From assembly GCF_016103465.1 (NCBI RefSeq), contig NZ_JAEEAP010000044.1, positions 1 through 35,597 of the forward strand: a stretch of 35,597 nucleotides of DNA. Reading direction: 5' to 3'. Both the position numbers and the translations under genes were made by a program. Source of the stretch: Streptomyces sabulosicollis. GTDB taxonomy: Bacteria; Actinomycetota; Actinomycetes; Streptomycetales; Streptomycetaceae. Below are positions 6,828 to 15,055 of this stretch, one piece after another. The notes below the pieces were generated by a model, which was given only the letters and a program-made list of their open reading frames with translations, was not told the DNA's origin and made no database searches. Positions within the stretch are counted from its first letter, which is position 1. Each line of letters begins with the position of its first letter.

Positions 6828-6839
6828 GATCCGCTCCTT

Positions 6840-8354
6840 TCAGTAGGCCGTACCCGCCCAGGCGGTCAGCGCCCGGACTCGGTCGTTGATGCGCGCGCCG
6901 CCGTCGGTGGTACGAGTGGCCCACGCAACGTGACCGTCGGGGCGTACGAGAACCTCGGTCACCCCGTCGAGGTCCGCGCGCTCGTCGTACTTGTCGACGG
7001 TGACGCCTGTGACCCGCGAGCCCCAGCCTGCGTCGACGGGCTCCCCATGGACGGGGTCCCCGGCCAGACCGAGTAGAACGAAGCGCCCCGGGCGGAGCAG
7101 TTCGTACACCCGCGTCACCTCCAAGCCGGCGACGGTCAGCCCGATGTCGGGCATACGCCGCCCCACCAGCGGATCGGCGCCCGGAGCCACCGGCGGATAG
7201 ACCGTGCCGAGCGCGGAAACCTGATCGGCGAGCCGGCGGTTGACCTCGGCCATGCCCAGCAGCTGGTCGAGGAGCTTCCGCAGGGCGGCGGCCGGACGCT
7301 GGTACTGCCCGACCAGCGTGAGCTCCGCCAGTAGGGTCTGGACCTCGGTGTTCTCGGTGACCGACTGGCCGACCGGCCGGCGCTCCTCGTCGTAACTGTC
7401 CAGCAGCCCGGGTGGGGCCCAGCCGTTGACCACGGCGGCCAGCTTCCAGCCCAGGTTCATGGCGTCCTGGAGCCCGGTGTTGAGCCCCTGGCCCGCCGCG
7501 GGGAAGTGGATGTGGGCGGCGTCGCCCGCCAGCAGGATGCGTCCTGAACGGTAGCTCTCCGCGAGCCGGGTGGCATTGCCGAAGCGCGACAGCCAGCGGG
7601 GCTCGGCGACCCCGCAGTCGGAGCCGCAGACGCGGGTGAGCGACGCCCGGAACTCCTCCAGGGTCACCGGCTCACGGGCCGGCACCCGCATCCGCTCCGG
7701 ATCCAGATAGACGAACCGGGTGCGTCCTCCTTCCAGTGGCGCGACGATCACGCCATGGGCCCGCGCCGCATCGAGGGCGCCCGGCCGTGGGTCGACGACC
7801 GCGAAGTCCCCGAGCACCCCTGTCAGGGTCTCGTCTGTCCCGGGGAAGTCGATCCCCGCGTCCTGGCGCACCACACTGCGCCCGCCGTCGCACCCGACCG
7901 CGTATTGGGCGCGCATGGTCTCGGTGCCGTCGTCGGGGCCGCGCACCTCCACCTCGACACCGTCGCCGTCCTGGCTCACGGCGAGGGTCTCGTGTCCCCG
8001 CATGATCTGCACACCCAGCTCGTGCGCCCGCTCCTCGAGGATCGCCTCGGTGCGGGCCTGAGCCAGGAAGAGGGTGTAGCCGTGCCGCGAGTCGAGACCG
8101 CTGAAGTCCAGCTGCGTGCGCAGCCCCGCGAAGTGCCAGCCCGGCACGGTCCGGCCGAGAGGGAGGAACCGGTCGAGCAGCCCCCGCTGATCCATCAGTT
8201 CCATGCTGCGCGGGTGCAGGCTCAGCGCCCGCGAATCGCGCTGCGGTTCGGTGCGGCGCTCCAGGACCCGGGTCCGTACGCCCGCCAGCGCCAGTTCGCA
8301 GGCGAGCATCAGCCCGGTGGGACCCGCCCCCACGACGATCACATCGGTGTCCAC
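6840..8354 (-). CDS. FAD monooxygenase, rifampicin/polyketide hydroxylase type
   Basis: A 504-residue class A flavin monooxygenase with C-terminal thioredoxin-like extension, the size of the PgaE/RdmE/Rox group. Motifs: VVGAGPTGLMLACELA (FAD Rossmann), RALSLHPRSMELMDQRGLL (a segment characteristic of the group), CDGGRSVVR (DG motif), and LLAGDAAHIHFPAAGQGLN (GD motif). Reaction: NAD(P)H- and O2-dependent hydroxylation of an aromatic, polyketide or naphthoquinone-like compound; the substrate is not determinable. The start is GTG with strong AAAGGAGG upstream. It is first in the operon with the RidA-NHLP fusion, the small NHLP-like protein and the hydrolase, and is divergent from a TetR-type gene. 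Drug inactivation and tailoring of a natural product are equally compatible. Confidence 0.9.
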   Translation of the reverse strand: MDTDVIVVGAGPTGLMLACELALAGVRTRVLERRTEPQRDSRALSLHPRSMELMDQRGLLDRFLPLGRTVPGWHFAGLRTQLDFSGLDSRHGYTLFLAQARTEAILEERAHELGVQIMRGHETLAVSQDGDGVEVEVRGPDDGTETMRAQYAVGCDGGRSVVRQDAGIDFPGTDETLTGVLGDFAVVDPRPGALDAARAHGVIVAPLEGGRTRFVYLDPERMRVPAREPVTLEEFRASLTRVCGSDCGVAEPRWLSRFGNATRLAESYRSGRILLAGDAAHIHFPAAGQGLNTGLQDAMNLGWKLAAVVNGWAPPGLLDSYDEERRPVGQSVTENTEVQTLLAELTLVGQYQRPAAALRKLLDQLLGMAEVNRRLADQVSALGTVYPPVAPGADPLVGRRMPDIGLTVAGLEVTRVYELLRPGRFVLLGLAGDPVHGEPVDAGWGSRVTGVTVDKYDERADLDGVTEVLVRPDGHVAWATRTTDGGARINDRVRALTAWAGTAY

Positions 8355-8370
8355 CGAAGTGGCCCTCCTT

Positions 8371-8411
8371 TATTTAATGAACAGCGTTCAGTAATCACTA
8401 TACTAGGCCCC
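8371..8411. promoter_or_regulatory. Divergent promoter with TetR-type operator
   Basis: TGAACAGCGTTCA (8378-8390) is a perfect 5-bp palindrome with a 3-bp centre and near symmetry further out, the usual size for TetR-family operators and different from the site at 772-786. Rightward, TATACT (8399-8404) is a good -10 seven bases before the regulator ATG, implying a leaderless mRNA. Leftward, TAAATA (complement of 8371-8376) is a plausible -10 for the monooxygenase operon. The operator lies in both spacers. Confidence 0.65.
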
Positions 8412-9077
8412 ATGAACACTCCGTCAAGCCCGACCAGAGGCCGTCCCGCGCGGCTCGACCAGACCCGCACCATCAAGACCGCACTCGACCTGCTGAACGA
8501 GTCCGGTCTCGACGCACTGACCATGCGCCGGCTCGCCGACGCGGTGGGCGCCCAGGCGGGTGCGCTGTACCGTTACTTCGCGACCAAACAGGACCTGCTC
8601 ACCGCGATGGCCGAGCGCATGGTCGAAGGGGTCGGGGCCGCTGCCGGGCCGACGGGGGACGGCGACTGGAGCGAGGGAGTGGCACGCCTGGCCCGCGCGC
8701 TGCGTGCGGCTCTGCTCGCCCATCGCGACGGCGCACGCGTCTTCGCCGGTACACACTCCACCGGCCCGAACACCCTGGGCTTCGCCGACAGCCTCGTCGG
8801 CGTACTGCGAGAGGCAGGCTTCAGCGACAGCGAAGCGGCGCGGGCGCTCTATACGGTGGCCAACTTCACCGTCGGCCACACACTGGAGGAACAGGCCGCC
8901 CTTCAACCGGAGAACGAAGTGCCCGCCGATGCGGGGGGTCTGCACGAGGCGGTGACGGCAGGGGCCTATCCACACCTCGCCGCCACCCTGCCGGTGCTCA
9001 CCAGTACGGACTTCACGGCGCACTTCGAGTTCGGACTGCGGCTGCTCCTCGACGGACTGCGTGCGGTGCGGCAGTGA
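8412..9077 (+). CDS. TetR-family repressor of the monooxygenase operon
   Basis: A 221-residue TetR-type protein with a TetR_C-like C-terminal domain. The N-terminal HTH (about residues 20-60) has GAQAGALYRYFATKQDLL as recognition helix region. In the ligand domain, HRDGARVFAGTHSTG and FTVGHTLEEQ keep the TetR framework, but the residue equivalent to TetR His100 is Phe and the Asn82/Phe86 region is altered. The inducer is therefore probably not a Mg-tetracycline chelate. It lies divergent to the monooxygenase operon with a palindromic operator between, so autoregulation plus operon repression is likely. The ATG has no Shine-Dalgarno; with TATACT seven bases upstream a leaderless mRNA is likely. 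The same frame is open further left but lacks this promoter logic. Confidence 0.88.
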   Translation: MNTPSSPTRGRPARLDQTRTIKTALDLLNESGLDALTMRRLADAVGAQAGALYRYFATKQDLLTAMAERMVEGVGAAAGPTGDGDWSEGVARLARALRAALLAHRDGARVFAGTHSTGPNTLGFADSLVGVLREAGFSDSEAARALYTVANFTVGHTLEEQAALQPENEVPADAGGLHEAVTAGAYPHLAATLPVLTSTDFTAHFEFGLRLLLDGLRAVRQ

Positions 9078-9354
9078 GCACAAGGTACCGGCGGGCCCCC
9101 ACGCCGAGGCTGGCCTCGCCGTAGGGGCGCACGCGGGACCCGAACGGCGGGCCAGGACGCGCCGTCGCCGCCCGTACGTCCATCTCCGCGTACCAGGTCT
9201 TGAGGGCTCCTCCGCCCCCTCCTCGACCCCGTCCGGCAGGGTGCGCAGACCGGCGCCGCGGCTTGCGCCGCGACCACGGAGACGAGGTCACCCTCCTCAG
9301 AGGCAGGGGCACGTATGGGTCAGCTGGGCCAGCGTTCGTTTTCCAGGGCAGCGT

Positions 9355-9534
9355 TCAGCCCGTAGGCGCCTGCCTGCGAGAGCCTGTCGATGATGTGATG
9401 TCCAGGCACCGAATCCGCAGCGCGGGCGGACTTCGGCGGTAGAGGCGGAGAACCGTCGAGACGCCCCCGCCGAGGGCGCCCAGCGCCAGGCCCACGACGG
9501 CCCCCGCGATCAGGGCCAGGATCAGGGCACTCAC
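9355..9534 (-). pseudogene. TauE/SafE-type exporter N-terminal remnant
   Basis: From GTG 9534 the reading SALILALIAGAVVGLALGA plus LGGG is the typical first membrane helix and glycine motif of TauE/SafE-family anion exporters, which normally run about 250 residues. After GGGVSTVL the similarity stops and an unrelated sequence runs to a stop at 9355. The GTG overlaps the rhodanese stop (GTGA), the usual operon form for rhodanese-exporter pairs. Only about 20-25 family residues remain, so the gene is broken by a deletion. Confidence 0.6.
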
Positions 9535-9872
9535 GCGATCCGGCCGCCCTGCCCGCCCTCGTCGGCCACCGGCCGCCCGGCCCTGGCCCGGGCCGCGATG
9601 CCTGCGGACACCTCCACGGCGTCGACGCCGCGGCAGGCCGGCAGCGTGGCGGTCTGCCGCCAGCGGCGCCCGGAGCGGCAGACCGCCACCACCGGTCGGC
9701 CCCGCACGGTGTCCGGCACTGCGGCTGCGGCCAGCAGGCGAGTCAGCGGCAGGCGGACAGCGCCCGGCACGTACCCGGCCCTCGGCCCGGATGTCCCGCG
9801 CACGTCCAGCAGCACGGCAGTACCGCCACTGGTACGGATGCGGGCCCACTCGGGGGCAAGGCGCAGCCCGGA
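9531..9872 (-). pseudogene. Rhodanese-domain remnant
   Basis: The frame reads PEWARIRTSGGTAVLLDVR, then AGYVPGAVRLPLTRL, then VAVCRSGRRW, then ACRGVDAV. These are the rhodanese fold strands, with active-site cysteine in CRSGRR. No ATG or good start is available: the frame opens after a TGA at 9873-9875, and the first usable GTG (9815) would cut off the first strand. It is probably an N-terminally truncated sulfurtransferase. Rhodaneses transfer sulfane sulfur, and the adjacent exporter remnant fits a lost sulfur-handling operon. A short functional protein from GTG 9815 (94 residues) cannot be excluded. Confidence 0.6.
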
Positions 9873-9984
9873 TCAACCGCTGCTGACGGCGAAGGGTCTC
9901 CAAGCTCGCCGTCCGAGTGGTCTCCCCACACCCTGTCAAACACAACGGGCGACCGTCCGATTCAAGTCGCCGTACGCATGGTGG

Positions 9985-11025
9985 TCAGGATCCGTGAGAG
10001 GGAGGGGTGCCCGGGTGCGGGTGGGAGGCGTATGTCACCTCGTTCACCGGGAATCGTGCCGGTTGCCCGGTCAGAACGCGTACGGCCTCTTCAGCGGCGA
10101 TGGTCCGTACCGTTCTGACGGCTTCCTCGGAGTAGTAGGCGGCGTGAGGTGTGACGATCACGTTGGGCAGCTTGAGGAGGGGGTTGCTCGGGCGCCATCC
10201 GCGCTGTTTCGCGGGTTCCTCCTCGATGTCATCCAGCGCCGCGCCGGCGATCCATCCTTCGGCGAGCGCCTGGTGGATCGCCGCATCCTCCACGATGGGC
10301 CCGCGTGCGGTGTTGATGAGGATGGCGGTCGGCTTCATCTGGCGGAGCGTCGCACGGTCGAAGGTGTGGTGTGTCTGTGGGGTGAGCGGCGTTTGGACCA
10401 CCACGTAGTCGGCGCCTTCCACCAGGTCGTCGAAGGGCATGGGTCGGACCTGGCATGCCCGGATCTCAGACTGGTCGAGAAACGGGTCATGTGCCCAGAC
10501 CTCGACGCCGAAGGCTCTCGCGCGTTCGGCGACGAGCCGTGCGATGGAACCGAAAGACAGCAGGCCCAGCACCTGTCCCCGCAGTCTGTGGATGGGCCTT
10601 CCGGTCTTCCAGTGCCATTCGCCCTGTTGGGTCGCCCGGTCGTACTGGCAGATTTTGCGGGCGGCCGCGAGCCAGAGCGCGACGGCATGATCGGCGACCT
10701 CTTCGGCACACCATTCGTTCGGTGCGTTCGTGACCTGGATTCCGCGTCGGGTGGCGGCGTCGACATCGACGATGTCCACGCCAGTGCCGTAGCGGGCGAT
10801 CACCCGGCAGCGGGGCAACGAGTCGATGGCGCGGGAACCGACCCGCGCGTACTGGGTCAGAACGCCGTCGGCCTCTCGTCCCGCCTCGATCACCTCGTCC
10901 TCGTTCTTGCACTGCGCGGCAAGGAGTTGGAGTCCAGCGCCTTCGACGATTGCGCGTTCGATGTCCACATCACCGAAGTCGAAGTCGGCGATCAGAATCG
11001 CTTCGCGGGAGTCAGTGCGAGTCAC
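9985..11025 (-). CDS. D-2-hydroxyacid dehydrogenase, CtBP-like
   Basis: A 346-residue NAD(P)-dependent 2-hydroxyacid dehydrogenase. Substrate half: YGTGVDIVDVDAATRRGI and NAPNEWCAEEVADHAVALWL, typical of the C-terminal-binding-protein-like subgroup. Catalytic residues are visible as Arg in INTARGPIVED, Glu in LDDIEEEP and His in VTPHAAYYSEE. The nucleotide motif is unusual: GLLSFGSIAR where GxGxxG is expected. The GTG start (11025) with AAGGGGA upstream overlaps the dehydratase stop by 14 bp, so the two are one coupled operon. The product of a sugar-acid dehydratase is a 2-keto-3-deoxy acid. This enzyme could reduce or oxidise a related 2-hydroxy acid (inference). Confidence 0.85.
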   Translation of the reverse strand: MTRTDSREAILIADFDFGDVDIERAIVEGAGLQLLAAQCKNEDEVIEAGREADGVLTQYARVGSRAIDSLPRCRVIARYGTGVDIVDVDAATRRGIQVTNAPNEWCAEEVADHAVALWLAAARKICQYDRATQQGEWHWKTGRPIHRLRGQVLGLLSFGSIARLVAERARAFGVEVWAHDPFLDQSEIRACQVRPMPFDDLVEGADYVVVQTPLTPQTHHTFDRATLRQMKPTAILINTARGPIVEDAAIHQALAEGWIAGAALDDIEEEPAKQRGWRPSNPLLKLPNVIVTPHAAYYSEEAVRTVRTIAAEEAVRVLTGQPARFPVNEVTYASHPHPGTPPSHGS

Positions 11026-12802
11026 GAGGAATCCCCTTGGTATGAACAAGGTCCTGGTACGACACGGCAAGCTCCAGGCAGCCCCCGCTGTCCAGTTGGC
11101 CGACGGTGGAACGGTAGATCTCCTGCCACGGTGTCTGGTGCTCCAGTGCCGGGGGTGTGTAGTCGGCCAACCGCGCGGCGATCTCCTCATCCGGCAGGAG
11201 GACGTCGACGCGTGCGTTGTCCAGGTCGATACGGATCCGGTCACCGGTGCGCAGGATGGCAAGGTTGCCGCCGACCGCGGCCTCGGGGCTGGCGTTGAGG
11301 ATGGACGGTGCATCCGACGTGCCGCTTTGTCGGCCGTCACCGAGCGTGGGCAGCGCGGTGATGCCGCGCTGGATCAGCCCTGCAGGAAGCTCCATGTTCA
11401 CGACCTCGGCCGAGCCTGGATATCCGACGGGCCCGGTGTAGCGGATGACGAGGAGGCAGTCCTGGTCGATGCCCAGCTCTGGGTCTCCGATGCGCGCGTG
11501 GTAGTCCTCAGGCCCGTCGAAGACAATGGCGCGAAAGTCGAACACCGACCGATCGTCGGAACGTGGCAGACTGCGGGCCCGAAAGCTGTCCGTGATGACC
11601 GACGTTTTCATGACCGCGGAGTCGAACAGGTTCCCGGTCATGACGAGCAGTCCGCCTTCCGCGGTGACGGGGTCGTGGAAGGGGCGGATGACCGCCGGGT
11701 CGGCGGACGGGATATCCTCCAGGTTCTCGGCCACCGTACGACCCGAGACGGTTACGGGGTCACCATGCAGGTACCCCGCTTCCAGCAGCGACCTCATGAC
11801 CGCCGGGACACCGCCGGCGCGGTGGAAGTCCTCGCCGAGGAACTCCCCTGCGGGAGCGAGGTTCACCAGCACGGGAATGTCGCGTCCGACACGGTGCCAG
11901 TCCTGGTTGGACAGGTCCACCCCGACGTGACGTGCGATGGCGTTGATATGGATGGGCGCGTTGGTCGAAGCTGCGATGGCCGATGCGACAACGATCGAGT
12001 TCTCAAAGGCCCGCCGGGTCATGACCTTACGGGGGGTCAGGTCCTCTCGCACGATGGTCACCGCCCGGCGACCTGTGTCGTAGGCCATTTGCGCCCGCTC
12101 GCTGTAGGGTGCCGGGATCGCCGCGCAGCCGGGCAGGGACATTCCGAGGGCCTCGGCCAGACTGTTCATCGACAGTGCGGTGCCCATCGTGTTGCAGTGC
12201 CCGATGCTGGGCGCGGAGGCGGTCACCCGTGACATGTATTCGTCGTAGTCGATCTGCCCGCTGGCGAGTAGCCGCTTCGACTGCCAGATCACCAGCCCCG
12301 AGCCTGTCCGCATGCCGTTGTGATAGCCGTTGAGCATAGGCCCCCCGGACAAGACGATCGCCGGGATGTTCACTGTCGCCGCCGCGGTCAGGCACGCGGG
12401 CGTGGTCTTATCGCAGCCTGTTGTCAGAACAACTCCGTCAAGTGGATATCCGTAGAGCACCTCGACCAGTCCGAGATAGGCGAGGTTGCGGTCCAGCGCC
12501 GCGGTGGGGCGCTTTCCGGTCTCCTGCAACGGATGAACGGGGAACTCGAACGCAATACCGCCACCGTCGCGGACCCCGGCCTTGATCCGGTCGGCGAGGG
12601 CGCGATGGTGTTGATTACAGGGAACCAGATCGTTACCTGTCTGAGCGATTCCGATGATCGGTCGGCCCGACTGAAGTTCTGCCCGTGTGAGGCCGTAGTT
12701 CAGGAACCGCTCAAGATACAGAGCTGTCATCTCCGGATTTCCCGCATTGTCCCACCATGCCTGGCTGCGTAGCTCCCCCGTGGTGCGCTTCGGCGGTGAC
12801 AT
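11012..12802 (-). CDS. IlvD/Edd-family dehydratase, likely pentonate dehydratase
   Basis: A 596-residue iron-sulfur, Mg-dependent dehydratase. Cys62 (VPCNQHH), Cys130 (TTGCDKTTPA) and Cys203 (GHCNTMG) match, with a constant shift of three, the C59/C127/C200 [2Fe-2S] ligands I recall for L-arabinonate dehydratase. Lys132 matches its catalytic lysine, and SGTSDAPSILNASPEA holds the catalytic serine. This favours the sugar-acid branch over dihydroxyacid dehydratase of branched amino-acid synthesis. The reaction would be aldonate to 2-keto-3-deoxyaldonate. It is first gene of a two-gene operon with a 2-hydroxyacid dehydrogenase; GAGGAG precedes the ATG. No linked regulator or transporter remains nearby, and the flanks are full of pseudogenes. 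Confidence 0.88.
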   Translation of the reverse strand: MSPPKRTTGELRSQAWWDNAGNPEMTALYLERFLNYGLTRAELQSGRPIIGIAQTGNDLVPCNQHHRALADRIKAGVRDGGGIAFEFPVHPLQETGKRPTAALDRNLAYLGLVEVLYGYPLDGVVLTTGCDKTTPACLTAAATVNIPAIVLSGGPMLNGYHNGMRTGSGLVIWQSKRLLASGQIDYDEYMSRVTASAPSIGHCNTMGTALSMNSLAEALGMSLPGCAAIPAPYSERAQMAYDTGRRAVTIVREDLTPRKVMTRRAFENSIVVASAIAASTNAPIHINAIARHVGVDLSNQDWHRVGRDIPVLVNLAPAGEFLGEDFHRAGGVPAVMRSLLEAGYLHGDPVTVSGRTVAENLEDIPSADPAVIRPFHDPVTAEGGLLVMTGNLFDSAVMKTSVITDSFRARSLPRSDDRSVFDFRAIVFDGPEDYHARIGDPELGIDQDCLLVIRYTGPVGYPGSAEVVNMELPAGLIQRGITALPTLGDGRQSGTSDAPSILNASPEAAVGGNLAILRTGDRIRIDLDNARVDVLLPDEEIAARLADYTPPALEHQTPWQEIYRSTVGQLDSGGCLELAVSYQDLVHTKGIPRDSH

Positions 12803-13331
12803 AATCAGCTCCTCGCCGACCGGTCCGAGCTTTCGCCCCGACGCCGGACATTACTGTGGCCCCTAAAGAGGGCCCCGGATATTCACTGACGACTTTCATG
12901 AGGATAAAGTGCTAAAGTGCGCCCGGGCCTTCACCGCCCCTTCGTCGCCGCTCGACGGTGCATCCGGCCCGTCCACTCCGATGGCGTTCTGTGTTCTGGT
13001 TCTGGTCAGACACAGGTCCTCCTCGGCTCGGCGGCGGGCGACTCACGCGGCCGACCGTCACGGGATACCACCTCCAGCTTCATGGAAATGTGCCGCACAC
13101 GCAGCTTGGGAGATACAGACGGAGCGGGTGCCGCCGCGCGACAGATCCTCTGCACGCACCCACCACCGAAGGCGACCGCCCCCACAGGCCGGGCCGGCCT
13201 GTGGGAGAGTGAGTGAAAGTAAGCGAACTTTGCGCGGCAGGTGGTCAAAGGCCGCAGGGCCGATTCCATGACGGTTTCACGATTCCCACGGACTCACGGG
13301 CACCGTACATGGAAATATCCCAGGAACTGGC
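12803..13331. other. Intergenic region upstream of the dehydratase
   Basis: No frame here looks like a gene on either strand. The part next to 12803 must hold the leftward promoter of the dehydratase operon; an AT-richer patch near 12897-12917 (ATGAGGATAAAGTGCTAAAGT) is the likeliest place. A strong hairpin lies at 13181-13205 and is listed separately. Confidence 0.45.
13181..13205. terminator. Strong GC-rich hairpin
   Basis: CCCACAGGCCGG (13181-13192) is followed after one base by its exact complement (13194-13205). In RNA this gives about nine to ten pairs around a small loop. There is no T-tract, so it would work as an actinomycete-type terminator. No intact gene ends next to it, so it may be left from deleted neighbours. 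Confidence 0.55.
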
Positions 13332-13469
13332 GAGCTTCTCCTGCTGCGCGTGCTGGAGAGGGGTCGCCTCGACCCCACGCGCATGACGGCGCACCGCCTC
13401 TCCTTCGGCGAGACGGAAAGCGCCTTTGAAGTGTCGGGCAAGAAGCTGGAGCGCGTCGTCAAAGTGAAC
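13332..13469 (+). pseudogene. Zinc alcohol dehydrogenase C-terminal remnant
   Basis: Frame reading ELLLLRVLERGRLDPTRM, then THRL-like AHRLSFGETESAFEVSGKK and ERVVKV. It matches the last approximately 45 residues of medium-chain zinc alcohol dehydrogenases ('LLxLVxxGRLDPxxLVTHRFxLxExxxAFxxxxxxxxxxVKV'). The catalytic and nucleotide-binding parts are absent, and the frame continues into unrelated sequence. It is a fragment with no start. Confidence 0.45.
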
Positions 13470-13560
13470 AAGAACACCGTCGAGCGGGGAGCCTGCCCGG
13501 ATCGATGTCGACGTCGTCAACTGCCCGATTCTCCTTGGGTGCCGAGGGACCCTCCCCCGC

Positions 13561-15055
13561 TCAGTCGGTGCAAAACGTCTGCTCCCCGCCCGGGGACAGG
13601 GCGTACGTCTGTCCGCCCAGCCTGATCGGCAGGTCGCTCGCGGCGGACTCGGGCACGCTGACCTCCAGCTCTCCCGCGCGGAGCCGCAGCCTGACACCCC
13701 AGTGGCCGCGGTAGCGCAGCGCGACGCTGGCTTCCGCCAGTTGGGGCAGGGGTGCGGGGTCGAGGCGCAGCGCGTCCCGCGTCGGCTGCAGGCCGGTCAG
13801 GCCGCGTTGTACGAGGTCGAGGGTGCCGGCCATGGCGCCCAGGTGGATGCCCTCGGCGGTGGTGCCGCCCTGGATGTCGACGACATCATCGGGCGGTGCG
13901 GCAGGCGGCGTCGAGCCGCCGGTGGCGGTAGGTCAGCAGAGCGCGGGAGACTTCCGGCAGGTGGAGGTTGAGACAGGGCAGGATGAACAGTTCGTCCCAG
14001 AAGATGTGGCCCCGGTACGCCTCGCCGGTCAGACCGCGGGCGGGTACGCCGACATCGAGGTCGGCGGTGTGCGGGGAGAGGGTCTGCAGGACGTGGAAAA
14101 GGTGCAGACGTAGCACCCGGCCGGATTCGCCGGGCACGTGCAGTTCGGCGCGGCGCCACAGCCGTGCCCAGGCGGTGGTGTGGTCCTCCAGCAGCCCGTC
14201 GTCCCAGCCGGGGGCCGCGGCGACCCGGTCGAGGGCGGCGTGCAGGGGGTCGCCGATCACCGGGTCGCGTGAGGTGTGAAGGGCGACGGTCTTGTCCACG
14301 GTGACGGCGCGGCCGTCGGTGACGGGGAGGGTCAGCCGATGGGTCACGGTGCGGTCGTCGCTGCTCAACTGCTGCCGGGTGGGCGTGGCGCCGGCGCTGG
14401 TGCGGGCGGCCAGCGCGATGCGGATGCCCGACTCGGAGGTGTGGCAGTCCAGCCAGAGGGTGCCGGGCTCCTCCGCGCCGGCGTGGACGTCGGTCAGATG
14501 GGCGCTGTTGAGGGCGCTGTAGCGGGCGACGCCCGCGTTGGTGACGGTGCCGTCGAGGGCGGACTCGATCTCCACCTCTCCGCTGAACCCCTCGGCGGTG
14601 AACTCGGTGCGCAGGGCGGCCAGATGACAGTCGCCCATGTGGACCAGGCGGGTCTGGACGACGGCGAGCGCGGCGTCGCCGGGAAGCGGGACGCGGAACT
14701 GGCGGACGAGGAGGTCGCGGCGCAGATCCAGTTCCTGGACGTAGTCCTGTGGCGCGCCGTCGTCCGGGGTGAACCAGTCGGCGGGCGCGACGCCGTCGGG
14801 GCGGGCGCGGAAGCGCAGGGGGAGCCAGTTCGGGAGGTTGACCATGTCCTCGTTCTCGACTTGCCGGCCGGCGATGTCGGAGGTCAGCCGGTTGAAGCAG
14901 CCCGCGGCATAGGTCCCCGGGTAGTGGGACGGCCCGGCGGACGTCTCGGGTGCGGCCCCCCCGGGTGGCGAAGCGGCCGTTGCCCAAGGTGCACAGCGCC
15001 TCGCGCAGCTTCTCCTCGGCCGGGTCGTAGCCCTCGTACCGCCAGGGCCACTCAT
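13561..15055 (-). pseudogene. GH65 disaccharide phosphorylase, broken
   Basis: Reading from ATG 15055: MDEWPWRYEGYDPAEEKLRE and TLGNGRFATRG form the GH65 N-terminus. A one-base change in a G/C run near 14957-14966 then shifts the frame to HYPGTYAAGCFNRLTSDIAG and the rest of the beta-sandwich domain. The catalytic barrel begins (GEAYRGHIFWDELFILPCLN) but breaks off near 13890. The sequence jumps to DIQGGTTAEGIHLGAMAGTL and the C-terminal domain ending at 13561. About 300 residues of the barrel, including the catalytic Glu, are missing. Intact homologues (maltose, trehalose or kojibiose phosphorylases or hydrolases) are about 750-800 residues. GAGGAGC precedes the ATG. The frameshift could be a base-calling error; the internal deletion could not. 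Confidence 0.82.

Noticed and set aside
6118-6924. Minus-strand frame overlapping the RidA-NHLP fusion and the monooxygenase end
   Set aside because: Arg/Gly-rich shadow frame; the RidA reading in another frame explains the DNA fully.
11012-12802. Dihydroxyacid dehydratase (ilvD) of branched-chain amino-acid synthesis
   Set aside because: Cys spacing matches pentonate dehydratases and the partner gene is a 2-hydroxyacid dehydrogenase; no other ilv genes are nearby.
14957-14966. G-run frameshift as sole proof that GH65 is dead
   Set aside because: A homopolymer frameshift can be a sequencing error; the internal barrel deletion near 13890 is the firm evidence.
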